From: an uncultured Roseburia sp.
Lineage (GTDB): Bacteria > Bacillota > Clostridia > Lachnospirales > Lachnospiraceae
DNA length: 64,000 bases
Assembly (NCBI GenBank): GCA_945787015.1
Contig: CALZGM010000001.1
Coordinates: 124,001-188,000, forward strand
Direction of reading: 5' to 3'
Shown here piece by piece: positions 52,736 through 61,700 of the stretch. Each line of letters starts with the position of its first letter. Positions within the stretch are counted from its first letter, which is position 1. The notes under the pieces are model-generated. The model did no database searches. It was given only the letters and a program-made list of their open reading frames with translations, and was not told where the DNA came from. A program made the translations under genes and the position numbers.

Positions 52736-53183
52736 ATTTCTTAGTACGGTGCCCTAGCTGTGGCAATGCATTGAACATTCGCTGCGGAAGTGCAAAACCG
52801 AATACAATCCCAAGGGCAATGGAACCCGCAATGATAATGGTTTCCGAACCATAGCGGGTGAAGTTTTCGATATCATGCATGATAAAGTAGTAAGAGGTAT
52901 AGTAAATGCCTGCACCGGGAACTAAAGGAAAGATTCCGGACAGGAGATAAACAGTAACCGGATGGCGTTCTATTGCTGCGAAAATGCGTGCCATTAAAGT
53001 GAGCATGATAGTGGCAGCCAGATTTGCAAGGGCGATTCCGGAGTCATTTTGGGTTAATAGTAAATAAACAATCCAACCTGCAGCACCGGTCAGACCGCAG
53101 AAAATAAGCTGCCGTTTTGGGGCAGAAAAAAGAATCGCAAAGGAAAGTGTGGCAAAAAAGCCAACAATAAACTGAATCATCAT
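52734..53183 (-). CDS. Threonine/serine exporter, small subunit (ThrE_2/DUF3815)
   Basis: 149 aa with four to five membrane segments. FIVGFFATLSFAILF at the start, IYLLLTQ, LSGIFPLVPGAGIYYT near 92 (PLVPG loop) and a C-terminal GSIALGIVFG match the small half of split ThrE transporters. GGGAGGTG stands upstream and the start overlaps the large-subunit stop in ATGA, so the two are coupled. Together they would export threonine, serine or related small amino acids or peptides. Confidence 0.88.
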   Translation of the reverse strand: MMIQFIVGFFATLSFAILFSAPKRQLIFCGLTGAAGWIVYLLLTQNDSGIALANLAATIMLTLMARIFAAIERHPVTVYLLSGIFPLVPGAGIYYTSYYFIMHDIENFTRYGSETIIIAGSIALGIVFGFALPQRMFNALPQLGHRTKK

Positions 53184-53959
53184 GGCAATAATACACCTCC
53201 CGGCAGAAACTGATAAATAGTAATTATGGTACCGACACCGACTGCAATACAAAAAGCAGTAAGCACAGCATCCATCAAATGAATGACACCGGATAAGTAA
53301 TCTCCATTGAACAGGTCACGAATAGAGGTGGTCAATGCAATTCCGGGTACCAATGGCATGATGGAGCCGATGATGACTTTGTCATGCAGAACCGGAAGAC
53401 CGAAGTTTAAAGCTAACAGACTCAGGGTGGTGGCAATGGCACTGCCTAAAATATTGATGATAAATTTTGAACTTTTGCTTTTGCCGGTGGTAAGAAGGAA
53501 AGATTCCAGTACGACACCCACAAAGAAAGCAACAAGGCCGTCTGTCACAGTTCCGCCAAATAAGTAGGCAAAGCATCCGCAGCCTAAGCCACAGAAAAAC
53601 AGTTTGACAGAATCCGGTGCCAGCGGAAGATTTTTACATTCCTTAAGCCTTTCCCATGCATCTGACAAAGAACATTCATGAGCACAAATCTCGCGGGAAA
53701 GCTGATTTAAGGCAGCAATTCTATTCAGATGTACAGAACCTAAGGGTACGTGGCGAATCATACTGCAGGCGTCTTCCTCATCTTCATTGGCACTGGCAAA
53801 GATACCATTTGATAAAACGTATACATCATAATCTTTTATTTCATAAGCTTCTAAAATATGGAGCACGGTATCCTCTACACGATATACCTCAGCTCCGTTT
53901 CTCAAAAGCAGGTCTCCGATTTCAACTGCTAAGGTCAGAACCTCTCTTGCTGTAGCCAT
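53180..53959 (-). CDS. Threonine/serine exporter, large subunit (ThrE/DUF1212)
   Basis: 259 aa. The cytoplasmic N-terminal half carries ALTLAVEIGDLLLRNGAEVYRVEDT-type sequence (GAEVYRVED at about 22-30) and VHLNRIAALNQLSRE; the rest has five membrane segments with IIGSIMPLVPGIALTTSIRD near 206, the second PLVPG loop. This is the DUF1212 half of ThrE. ATG 53959 follows GAGAGG; an upstream extension has no ribosome-binding site. Transcribed towards the small subunit and the giant inverted repeat. Confidence 0.88.
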   Translation of the reverse strand: MATAREVLTLAVEIGDLLLRNGAEVYRVEDTVLHILEAYEIKDYDVYVLSNGIFASANEDEEDACSMIRHVPLGSVHLNRIAALNQLSREICAHECSLSDAWERLKECKNLPLAPDSVKLFFCGLGCGCFAYLFGGTVTDGLVAFFVGVVLESFLLTTGKSKSSKFIINILGSAIATTLSLLALNFGLPVLHDKVIIGSIMPLVPGIALTTSIRDLFNGDYLSGVIHLMDAVLTAFCIAVGVGTIITIYQFLPGGVLLP

Positions 53960-54090
53960 AATAAACCTCTCATAGTTAGAATTTGTTACCAAAAAAGTAA
54001 CATGTTTTTGGGTAAAAAGCAATCAATACAAGGATATTTTTACTGATTTTGAGAATAATAATACAAAAATTGAGAGGAAGGAAAAGAAAA

Positions 54091-54249
54091 ATGAATGTAA
54101 AAAAATATCGTTTTTGTCTTGTCCTGTTTATGATTGCAGTCTTAGTCTGTGGTGCAATTTCTATTTTTTATTATATGGAAAAAGAAAATACGAATCAGGA
54201 TGGAATGCTGGTTCAAAATGAGTATGTCATTGAGGAGGAAGCGGCGTGA
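54091..54249 (+). CDS. Small single-pass membrane protein ahead of spoVAA
   Basis: 52 aa: short basic start (MNVKKYRFC), one membrane span (about residues 8-28), then an acidic tail ending EEEAA. AGGAAGG lies upstream of ATG 54091. Its stop overlaps the GTG start of spoVAA (GTGA), so it is probably translated with the spoVA genes. I recognise no family; a sporulation-linked role is inferred from the overlap only. Confidence 0.6.
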   Translation: MNVKKYRFCLVLFMIAVLVCGAISIFYYMEKENTNQDGMLVQNEYVIEEEAA

Positions 54250-54887
54250 GAGAGAATGGGGGGATACTCTACATTAAGATAGACCAGAACTGTCTGATTA
54301 AACAGCCGAAAGTCATTCTTTCAGATATTGCAAAGCTGGAATGTGAGGATGAACCCCTGCTACGAAAAATAAAGGCAATTGAGATACATCGGTTTCGGGA
54401 CGATCCGAAGGATCATAAAACCGTTTCTATGTCGATTTTAAAGGTAATTGAACTGATTCATAAGATAAAGCCGGGGCTTCTTGTGGTGAATGAAGGAGAG
54501 TCGGATTTTATTCTGGAATATAAGGAAAATAAGGAACAGAATGGCTGGCTGGAGAAGCTTAAGACAGTGGTTTTATGTATTGTGATTTTCTTTGGTTCAG
54601 CCTATACCATTATGGCGTTTAATAATGACGTTGGAATTCTGGAAATGTTTGATAAGTTTTACCAGCAGGTGATGGGGGTGCCATTAGAAGGAGTGACTGA
54701 ATTGCAGGTTTGTTATTGCATTGGGCTTGCGGTAGGAATTACGGTCTTTTTTAACCATATCGGTTCGAAGAAAATCACGCCGGACCCGACACCGATTCAG
54801 GTTTCCATGCGTAAATATGAAAAGGATGTGGATACGACATTTATTGAGAATGCAAGTAGAAAGGAACACAATATCGATGTGGAGTAG
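54246..54887 (+). CDS. spoVAA: Stage V sporulation protein AA
   Basis: 213 aa. A soluble N-terminal half (about 1-95) starting LYIKIDQNCLI and containing LSDIAKLECED is followed by two membrane segments (about 105-125 and 155-172), as in SpoVAA. SpoVA proteins move dipicolinic acid into the forespore and out at germination. Starts at GTG 54246, overlapping the small gene upstream, and overlaps spoVAB downstream. Its presence indicates a spore former or a recent descendant of one. Confidence 0.85.
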   Translation: MRENGGILYIKIDQNCLIKQPKVILSDIAKLECEDEPLLRKIKAIEIHRFRDDPKDHKTVSMSILKVIELIHKIKPGLLVVNEGESDFILEYKENKEQNGWLEKLKTVVLCIVIFFGSAYTIMAFNNDVGILEMFDKFYQQVMGVPLEGVTELQVCYCIGLAVGITVFFNHIGSKKITPDPTPIQVSMRKYEKDVDTTFIENASRKEHNIDVE

Positions 54888-55305
54888 TCATTTGCTTTTA
54901 GGATTGGCCGGAGCAGTGGCGGGAGGTGCTACTGCTGCCGGTACATTTGCGTTCGTCATTATTATTGGTGTCATTCCAAGACTGATTGGAAAACTTAGGC
55001 GGGCAGTAGAGAAGATGCGAGTTGGAACAACGATTATTATTGGCGGTTTTGTGGGTGCAATTCTGTCTCTGTTTCCGGAAATTCGGATTCCATTGGGGGC
55101 GCCGCTACTTATGGTGTATGGACTGTGTGCGGGCATTTTTGTTGGATGTATTTCCGTTGCGCTGGCGGAGATTCTAAATACATTTCCGATTCTGTTTCGT
55201 AGACTGAAAATAAAAAATGGCTTGTTTTGGGTAATGCTATCCATTGCGCTTGGTAAAATGGCAGGCTCTTTTTACTTTTTCCTCGTGGATATGACAGCAA
55301 AGTAG
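54877..55305 (+). CDS. spoVAB: Stage V sporulation protein AB
   Basis: 142 aa integral membrane protein with four to five segments. LLLGLAGAVAGGATAAGTFAF, VIPRLIGK, and LPLGAPLLMVYG-like RIPLGAPLLMVYGLCAGIFVGC match SpoVAB. ATG 54877 is inside the end of spoVAA, giving coupled translation. Works with SpoVAA and SpoVAC in dipicolinate transport across the inner forespore membrane. Confidence 0.85.
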   Translation: MWSSHLLLGLAGAVAGGATAAGTFAFVIIIGVIPRLIGKLRRAVEKMRVGTTIIIGGFVGAILSLFPEIRIPLGAPLLMVYGLCAGIFVGCISVALAEILNTFPILFRRLKIKNGLFWVMLSIALGKMAGSFYFFLVDMTAK

Positions 55306-55366
55306 ATTTGACTTAAAGGTGGATGTGGAATAAAATAGGTGCAAGAATGATTTGTGAGGTATTTTT

Positions 55367-55696
55367 ATGGTAACATCCATTGCAAGACAAAGTGTCATTA
55401 TAAAATGTAATATGAAACGGGCAGGACTTCTGGGCAACTATGAGTTTTATTATGCAGCAGGGCTGGCAGCAAAGCTGTTTGATATTGAAGTAGACAGTGA
55501 CAGCAGGCCGGAGGAATTGGCGGAACATTTGCAGGCAAAGCTACAGCAAAAAGAAGGAAAGAATGAGCAGGAAGCGTATCTTTTGTCAATGTTAAAAGAG
55601 TATACACCGGAGGAGCGCTATGATGAGCAGATGAAGGAATTACTTCTCTGGGGCAAAAAAGAAACCTGCCTGTGGCAGGTTTCCATTACTCGTTAG
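55367..55696 (+). CDS. Hypothetical protein, unknown
   Basis: 109 aa, no recognised family and no membrane segment. The middle (GLAAKLFDIEVDSD, then RPEELAEHLQAKLQQKEG) looks helical and charged. AGGTATTTTT gives only a weak ribosome-binding site. The last dozen codons coincide with the terminator hairpin of the convergent diguanylate cyclase gene and the stop overlaps that gene's end. It follows spoVAB by 61 bases. It could be a real small gene of the spoVA unit, but support is modest. Confidence 0.45.
   Translation: MVTSIARQSVIIKCNMKRAGLLGNYEFYYAAGLAAKLFDIEVDSDSRPEELAEHLQAKLQQKEGKNEQEAYLLSMLKEYTPEERYDEQMKELLLWGKKETCLWQVSITR
55661..55683 (-). terminator. Terminator of the diguanylate cyclase gene
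   Basis: GAAACCTGCC (55661-55670) and GGCAGGTTTC (55674-55683) form a perfect 10-bp stem with a 3-nt loop; AAAAAA just before it is a T run on the reverse strand. It lies two bases past the reverse-strand stop. Confidence 0.9.
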
Positions 55697-57806
55697 AATC
55701 TGAATAAACACAATATCGATTTTTCCCTTTTTCTTTTGCATCATAGAGTGCACGGTCCGCATGGTTGTATAGGGTATCCCAGTTCATGTCGGGGCTTGCA
55801 AAAGCGATACCGAAACTTCCGGTGATTTCGCTCCACTCTTCTTTTTCCAAAGAAAGGGCAGAAACTGCGGTACAGAGCTTTGCGGCTACTTTTTCCGCAG
55901 TTTTTTTTGTGCTGACATTTGTCAGATACACAATAAATTCATCACCACCGAGACGCCCTACAATATCGGTCTGGCGAACGGCATTCTTCAACGTTTTTGC
56001 AACTGCTTTTAAAAGAAGGTCTCCTTCCATGTGCCCATAGGTATCATTGATGAATTTGAAGTTGTCCAAATCTATGGCAATCAATGGACAGACGCGGTCA
56101 GGCAGCTGTTTTTCTCTATCCAGTGCAGCGGTAATCTGCGACTGAACAGCACCACGGTTTAAAATGCCGGTTAAGGCATCTGTCTGAGAAGCAGTTTCTA
56201 TGACATGTGCCTTGCGGTAGTGAAGCAGGAAGGCAATCAGTAAAGCCGTTACAAGCAAAAGAGAGATGAAAGCAATAACAGCGATAAAGACTTCCGGATA
56301 AGCGTATAGCAGCATCCGCAGGTTTAAATCATTCTGCGAAAGGGTGTAGGACAAAATGAGAGCATCAATTTTTTCGGTAGGAATACACTGAAGACCTTTA
56401 TTAAGAATGCTTAATAGTCTGGGGTCACTATCTTTTGAAACGGCTATGGCAAGGTTCTCATTGATGCCCGAAATTTTGATGGCGCTTAAATTACGGTAGG
56501 TCATGTTGGATAAATGGTAGTTGGCAACATAATTATTCGTAAAGGTGCAGTCTGCCTTTCCATTTGCAATCGCATCAATACATTCCTCAGTGGTATCAAA
56601 ATAAAGGATGTTTTCAAAACCCTGTGTATCCAGGATCTTATTGGTGACATTGAAGTCGCGTGGAAGGGCGGCTGTCGTAAGGTCGGTGTTTTTGGTATGG
56701 TTGTAAATCATGACAATATAACTGTTCAGATAGGATGTGGTAAGATTTACATGATTTTTTTCTGCCCATGCATAGTCATGGGATAAGGCGGTCAGCATCT
56801 CCACTTCGCCGGTACTTAATTTTTCCAGTGCTTCTGTAAAATTTTCTGAGCCGCAATACACAAACTGAAGTCCGGTGTATTCTTCCAATAAGTTCAGAAT
56901 TCCAGCGGAAAATCCAACCAGCTCACCGGTTACGGGATCGGTGTATTCAATCGGGTCCCACGAAGGGTCGGCACTTATCGTTACGGTCGGATGTTCTGCG
57001 ATATATGCAATTTCTTCTCTGGTAAAGTAAGGCAGCAGGTCTTGCTGGCTTCCGATATTGTTCTGAAATAAATCGTACTCAAAGTAAGGGAGTACGGTTC
57101 GAATCTGCCCCTGTGCCAAATTCACTTCGTCCATGAGTTCATTTCCTTTCCAGGTCGCAAGATACAGAATGGTAGATGGAAAATGGTGGGCAATTCGAAA
57201 CTTTGTACTGTCAGAAACGGACATGGCATAAAGGGCATCAATCCTTCCTTCCGACAAAGCGTTTTCCATTTCTTCTGCTGAATCAAAAAAAACTTTCTTT
57301 AGAGTAATGTGCTGTGTGGTACAAAGGTCATCGATAGCAGCGGCCTGTCCACAAGAGTTTAAAATACCCACAGTAATGCCGTCAAAGTGTTCATAATCGT
57401 CATAGTAAAAGGAATCATTGTCGGCAGTTGTATATAGTTTATGCTTTGTATTCATCACATAAGAAGCAGAATAATCAAGCCATTCACTGCCGGCTTCTGT
57501 TTTATCAATTCCACATATCAAATCAATTTCATGGTTTTTCAGCATGGAAATGCAGTCCTCGTAGCTGGCATCCACATATTCGTAGCTCCAGCCGGTATAC
57601 TGGCTTAATTCCTGAAGATAATCATAATAGTAACTGTGATAGATATGTGCTTCATGCTGCGAAGAAGTAGTTTCTAACGGATAATAGCAGACACGGATGA
57701 TGCGTTCACTTTCATGTGCAAAAACACGACACGGATCAAAAACAGATAATGTAATAACAGATAACGCAATAAAACATGCGGTTAAAAAGCAAGTTTGTTT
57801 TTTCAT
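55686..57806 (-). CDS. Membrane diguanylate cyclase with two extracellular solute-binding (SBP_bac_3-like) domains
   Basis: 706 aa. Signal-like N-terminus (1-30), then two periplasmic-binding-protein-type domains: about 35-260 (RVCYYPLE start) and about 275-500 (VTISADPSWDPIEYTD start, GLQFVYCGS). A membrane span lies near 512-535, followed by a GGDEF domain (about 550-700): ALTGILNRGA, IDLDNFKFINDTYGH, and an intact GGDEF preceded by RQTD as the RxxD inhibitory site. It should make cyclic di-GMP in response to an amino acid or similar ligand outside. ATG 57806 follows GGAGA. It is inverted between spoVAB and spoVAC. Confidence 0.9.
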   Translation of the reverse strand: MKKQTCFLTACFIALSVITLSVFDPCRVFAHESERIIRVCYYPLETTSSQHEAHIYHSYYYDYLQELSQYTGWSYEYVDASYEDCISMLKNHEIDLICGIDKTEAGSEWLDYSASYVMNTKHKLYTTADNDSFYYDDYEHFDGITVGILNSCGQAAAIDDLCTTQHITLKKVFFDSAEEMENALSEGRIDALYAMSVSDSTKFRIAHHFPSTILYLATWKGNELMDEVNLAQGQIRTVLPYFEYDLFQNNIGSQQDLLPYFTREEIAYIAEHPTVTISADPSWDPIEYTDPVTGELVGFSAGILNLLEEYTGLQFVYCGSENFTEALEKLSTGEVEMLTALSHDYAWAEKNHVNLTTSYLNSYIVMIYNHTKNTDLTTAALPRDFNVTNKILDTQGFENILYFDTTEECIDAIANGKADCTFTNNYVANYHLSNMTYRNLSAIKISGINENLAIAVSKDSDPRLLSILNKGLQCIPTEKIDALILSYTLSQNDLNLRMLLYAYPEVFIAVIAFISLLLVTALLIAFLLHYRKAHVIETASQTDALTGILNRGAVQSQITAALDREKQLPDRVCPLIAIDLDNFKFINDTYGHMEGDLLLKAVAKTLKNAVRQTDIVGRLGGDEFIVYLTNVSTKKTAEKVAAKLCTAVSALSLEKEEWSEITGSFGIAFASPDMNWDTLYNHADRALYDAKEKGKNRYCVYSDSNE

Positions 57807-57954
57807 AAGTATGGTCTCCATAAGTTGTACTGCGGGTTTTCCCGCCACTTATCATTATACTATATTTATGAGCAGAATAGAATGTAATATTGAATAAAAA
57901 TTTTAGAAAAAGAGCATACTTGTGACAAAAGGAAGCACAGAAAGGAGAAGCAGG

Positions 57955-58431
57955 ATGAGTGGGCAGACACAGGAGCAAAAACAGCAACAGCAGAAGGAAT
58001 ATAATGAGTATGTGAAACAGGTGACACCAACGCATAATTTGTGGGCAAACATGGGAAAAGCATTTGTAACAGGAGGAATCATTTGTACAATCGGACAATT
58101 TATTTTGAATACCTGTTCCAATTACGGACTGGATAAGACAACCTCAGGAAGCTGGTGCAGCCTGATTTTGATATTGTGCAGTGTGATTTTGACAGGCCTT
58201 AATATTTATCCGTCCATTGCAAACTGGGGTGGCGCAGGAGCGTTGGTGCCGATTACCGGATTTGCAAATGGTGTAGCAGCACCGGCAATTGAATTCCAAA
58301 AGGAAGGTCAGGTTTTTGGGATTGGCTGTAAGATTTTTACGATTGCAGGACCGGTGATTTTATATGGTATTTTTTCAAGCTGGGTGTTGGGGCTGATTTA
58401 CTGGATACTTAAATTATGGGGGATTGTGTAA
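57955..58431 (+). CDS. spoVAC: Stage V sporulation protein AC
   Basis: 158 aa. A Gln-rich cytoplasmic N-terminus is followed by EYVKQVTPTHNLWANMGKAF, then GGIICTIGQFIL and ITGFANGVAAPAIEFQKEGQ, characteristic of SpoVAC, with four membrane segments. SpoVAC forms a mechanosensitive channel used in dipicolinate movement. ATG 57955 follows AAAGGAGAAGCAGG. SpoVAD and SpoVAE genes, which usually come next, are not in the window. Confidence 0.87.
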   Translation: MSGQTQEQKQQQQKEYNEYVKQVTPTHNLWANMGKAFVTGGIICTIGQFILNTCSNYGLDKTTSGSWCSLILILCSVILTGLNIYPSIANWGGAGALVPITGFANGVAAPAIEFQKEGQVFGIGCKIFTIAGPVILYGIFSSWVLGLIYWILKLWGIV

Positions 58432-58432
58432 A

Positions 58433-58615
58433 ATGGAAAATAAATATGATATTCCGATGGGCTTGGCATTTCAGATGTCAATGAACGAACGGGCAATGGA
58501 GAATTTTGCAAGAATGACAGAGGAAGAAAAGAGGCAGGTGTTGGAGGCTGCAAGAAATACTTCCACGAAGGAGCAGATACGGGGAATCGTGTCGGATTTG
58601 TCGAACTTGGAATAG
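58433..58615 (+). CDS. Small conserved-looking helical protein, unknown function
   Basis: 60 aa. IPMGLAFQMSMNERAMENFARMTEEEKRQV is broken here as IPMGLAFQMSMNERAM (residues 6-21) and ENFARMTEEEKRQV (22-35), followed by ISTKEQIRGIV-type sequence. Small proteins with this (P)MG.....N..AM..F....E..K pattern are familiar in Clostridia, but I know no function. It starts one base after the spoVAC stop, so it is probably cotranscribed. The stop codon touches the palindromic repeat. Confidence 0.65.
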   Translation: MENKYDIPMGLAFQMSMNERAMENFARMTEEEKRQVLEAARNTSTKEQIRGIVSDLSNLE

Positions 58616-58667
58616 GAGGGACGGTTCTTTTGTCACGCGCAGCGCGTGACAAAAGAACCGTTCCTCC
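58615..58667. repeat. 53-bp palindromic repeat, left of the flagellin gene
   Basis: A hairpin with 26-bp arms around a single central A (58641): the inner part GTCACGCGC/GCGCGTGAC and the outer GGACGG-type arm pair with one mismatch only. The same sequence recurs at 63555-63601 on the other side of the flagellin gene. Such GGGACGGTTCTTTTG palindromes are scattered in Clostridia genomes and look like REP-type elements; it may also stop transcription of the spoVAC unit. Confidence 0.88.
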
Positions 58668-58736
58668 ATTGTAATATGAAGATATTTTTGCTATTATGGA
58701 TGTAAAGTATTATTTCGGAGGATATTTTTCCTATCT

Positions 58737-61700
58737 ATGAATACAGGAATCCATAATAACCTCGCATTATTAAATGCAGATAATCAGTATAAAGTTAATA
58801 CAGGAAACAGAGCAAAGTCATCAGAAAGACTTGCAACCGGATATCGGATTAACAGAGCCGCGGATGATGCAGCGGGACTTACAATATCTGAAAAAATGCG
58901 TGCTCAGATTCGTGCATTGAATAGGGGATCTGAGAATGCACAGGATGGCATTTCATGGGTGCAAATCGGTGATGGTGCATTGGATGAAGTACATGCTCTT
59001 TTGCACCGTATGCGAGAACTTACCATACAGTCACTAAATGATACGAATACAGAGCTGGACCGTGCGGCATGTCAGGCAGAGTTTGATGCTTTGCAATCAG
59101 AAATTGATCGAATTACCGGTACAACAGAATTTAACACGCAGAATGTTTTTGATGAACATGAACTTCCTTATTATCAGTGCGAGGGTAATGTAAAGTGGGA
59201 TCAGTCTCAAAAGCATATTATAGGAAGTGACACAAATGAATTGATTATTCAGTACCGTTCGAGTGCCGGTGATGCCACAAAAGAGGTAAAGATTCAGGTA
59301 CCGGCCGGTGTCTACACTACTCAGGAGTTGATGGATGAGATTGAAGACGCTGCAATTGCAAACGGTATAGAAAAAGAAGGCTTTATGCTGGAATATACAC
59401 AGTTTGGGACTTGTAATTTGAACCTTGAGGGTGGAGAAGTGATCGACTCCATTGAGGGAGGACTTTCTTATTTATTTTATGATATGTATGAGGGCGGCGG
59501 ATTTGGCGCCTTAGTTGGTACAACAGTTTTTATCAATGAAAATGTGAAACTGGAAATTTCAGATCAAAATAATCATCTTTCTTTTACAATAGAGGATTTT
59601 GCGGGAGCAAAATCGCAGATAGATATTACAATTCCGGATGGAAAGTATACGAAGCAGGAACTGATTGACATTTTAAATGCCAAGTTAGCAGGAACAGATG
59701 TTACTGCAACAGAGTATGGAACAGGTATCAAGCTGGCCGGAGCAAACAGTATTGTCAGCGGTTTTAAGGGCAATATGTTTAAAATTGACGAAGGGAGCAA
59801 AGTTTATCATTCCATTTTTTACGATAATGTAAAATACGGAACAATCAGTATGGAACCGGCTTCTTTTAAAGGCGGTGCCATAAAACCTACGAACATCAAT
59901 AGTGAAGAGTATCAGAATTACATCATTGACAGCACTAATAATGAGCTGACATTACAGCCAAATGGGGCGTCACAGTCGGTTACATTAACAATTCCGGAAG
60001 GCACTTATACGGTAACAGAGATGAAAAATAAGCTAAACGAGCTCTTTACGCAAAATGGCTTTGAACTGGATGTGACGGAATTTGCTGAGAGTGGTTATAA
60101 AGGTCTTATGATTACGTCCCGTGTAGAAGGAATAACGAGTTCCATTGGAATGGATGCTTCAAGCAGTGCGTATAAAACCTTATTTACACAACGTGTTTAC
60201 AACTCTATTAGTACGGTTTCGCCTCAGAGGGATGCTACTACAGACAGAGATGCTTATGTGTTAGGTGCAAAGACAATCACTTCTCCTTTTGAGATAACAG
60301 CGGATAACAATCAGTTTGTGCTGGCAATCGAAAAGACAGACGGAACAAAGACAAATGTAACATTGACGCTGGATTCAAAGATTTATAATTCGGCTGCCGA
60401 ATTAGCAGAGCAGATTAGTACAAAATTAACCCAAGCGGGTATTGATGCGACAACAACGGTAGCATCAAATCGTATAAAAATAACCGGAGATTCCGGCAGT
60501 GGTATTCAAAAACTGACTGCCAGTGCTGTTATCGGAAATGCCGGCTATGAAGATATTTTTGTAAAGAAAACCATTACATATACGCAGAAAACGCAGACCG
60601 GAGAAACGGTTACTTTACCGAATGTATATCCGGCACAGGGATTTGACAATACGAATAATAAATTGACTATTTCAGTAGATGGAACCAAGTATACGGTAAC
60701 ATTGCCAACCGGAACACCAACGCAGGATGAAATTGTAAATGCAATCGAAACTGCCATTCCGGAGCAGACGATTGTAACGAATAATACGTTTCAAAGAGTG
60801 AGTGCAACCGGAAGTTCTACAGATCGTAATTTTACGGTATCGGACTATGGTGCAACAAATGTATATACGAAATCCTATAGTAATACAGGCTCATCCGCAG
60901 AGATAGAAGGTGCTCCCGGTGTATATGACAATAATACGCCTGCTACGATTACATTGGATTATGCATTGCCGTCATCCATGGTGATAGATAGTTCATGCAA
61001 TAATCTTCAAATCAAGATTAATGGAGTGGAAAAAAGTCTTGTGATTGACAGTGGGACCTATACACCAAGCCAACTTGCAAATAAACTGCAAGCAGCAATT
61101 GATGCAGCGTTTGGCAAGTATTTGGGAGGGGCAACTGTTTCATTAGACAGTAATAATAAGTTGGTATTTACTGCGAGATTGAAGGACGATAAAAACTGGG
61201 AAGGCCCCGGTGCGGATACAAGTATTTCTTTTAGTACCGCGACCAGTAATTTTTTGGAAAAATTACATACGAAGGAAGAGGCGGCAACAGTAGTAAGCAG
61301 TAGTAGCCTGCAATCCAATGTTGCGATTACAGACCAAAATAATACGTTTACCTTTAATCTAAACGGTCAGATTACATCTGTGCAATTGCCAAATGGAATT
61401 TATTATACACCGGCATCCATTATAACTGAGTTAAATAAGAAGTTTGATGCGGCGGGATATGCAGTAACAGCAAGTCTTGATAACGGAAGACTGCGTCTGA
61501 CGACGGATGATGTTGGAAAAAATACGTATATTTCTTATAGTTCAAAAAATGGTGGTACATCTGCAACAGCCCTGTTTGGAGATTTGACAAAGGAGGCTCC
61601 GGCGTCAGCTACTGCAAATCAGGTGATTAAGGACAGTATTACGATTGACAGTAGCAGCAATCAGTTCAATATAACGGTAAACGGAACTGCATATACGTTG

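Noticed and set aside
55367-55696. Treating the 109-residue frame as a confident gene
   Set aside because: Its 3' end overlaps a reverse-strand terminator and stop, and its ribosome-binding site is weak; it is kept only as a low-confidence hypothetical.
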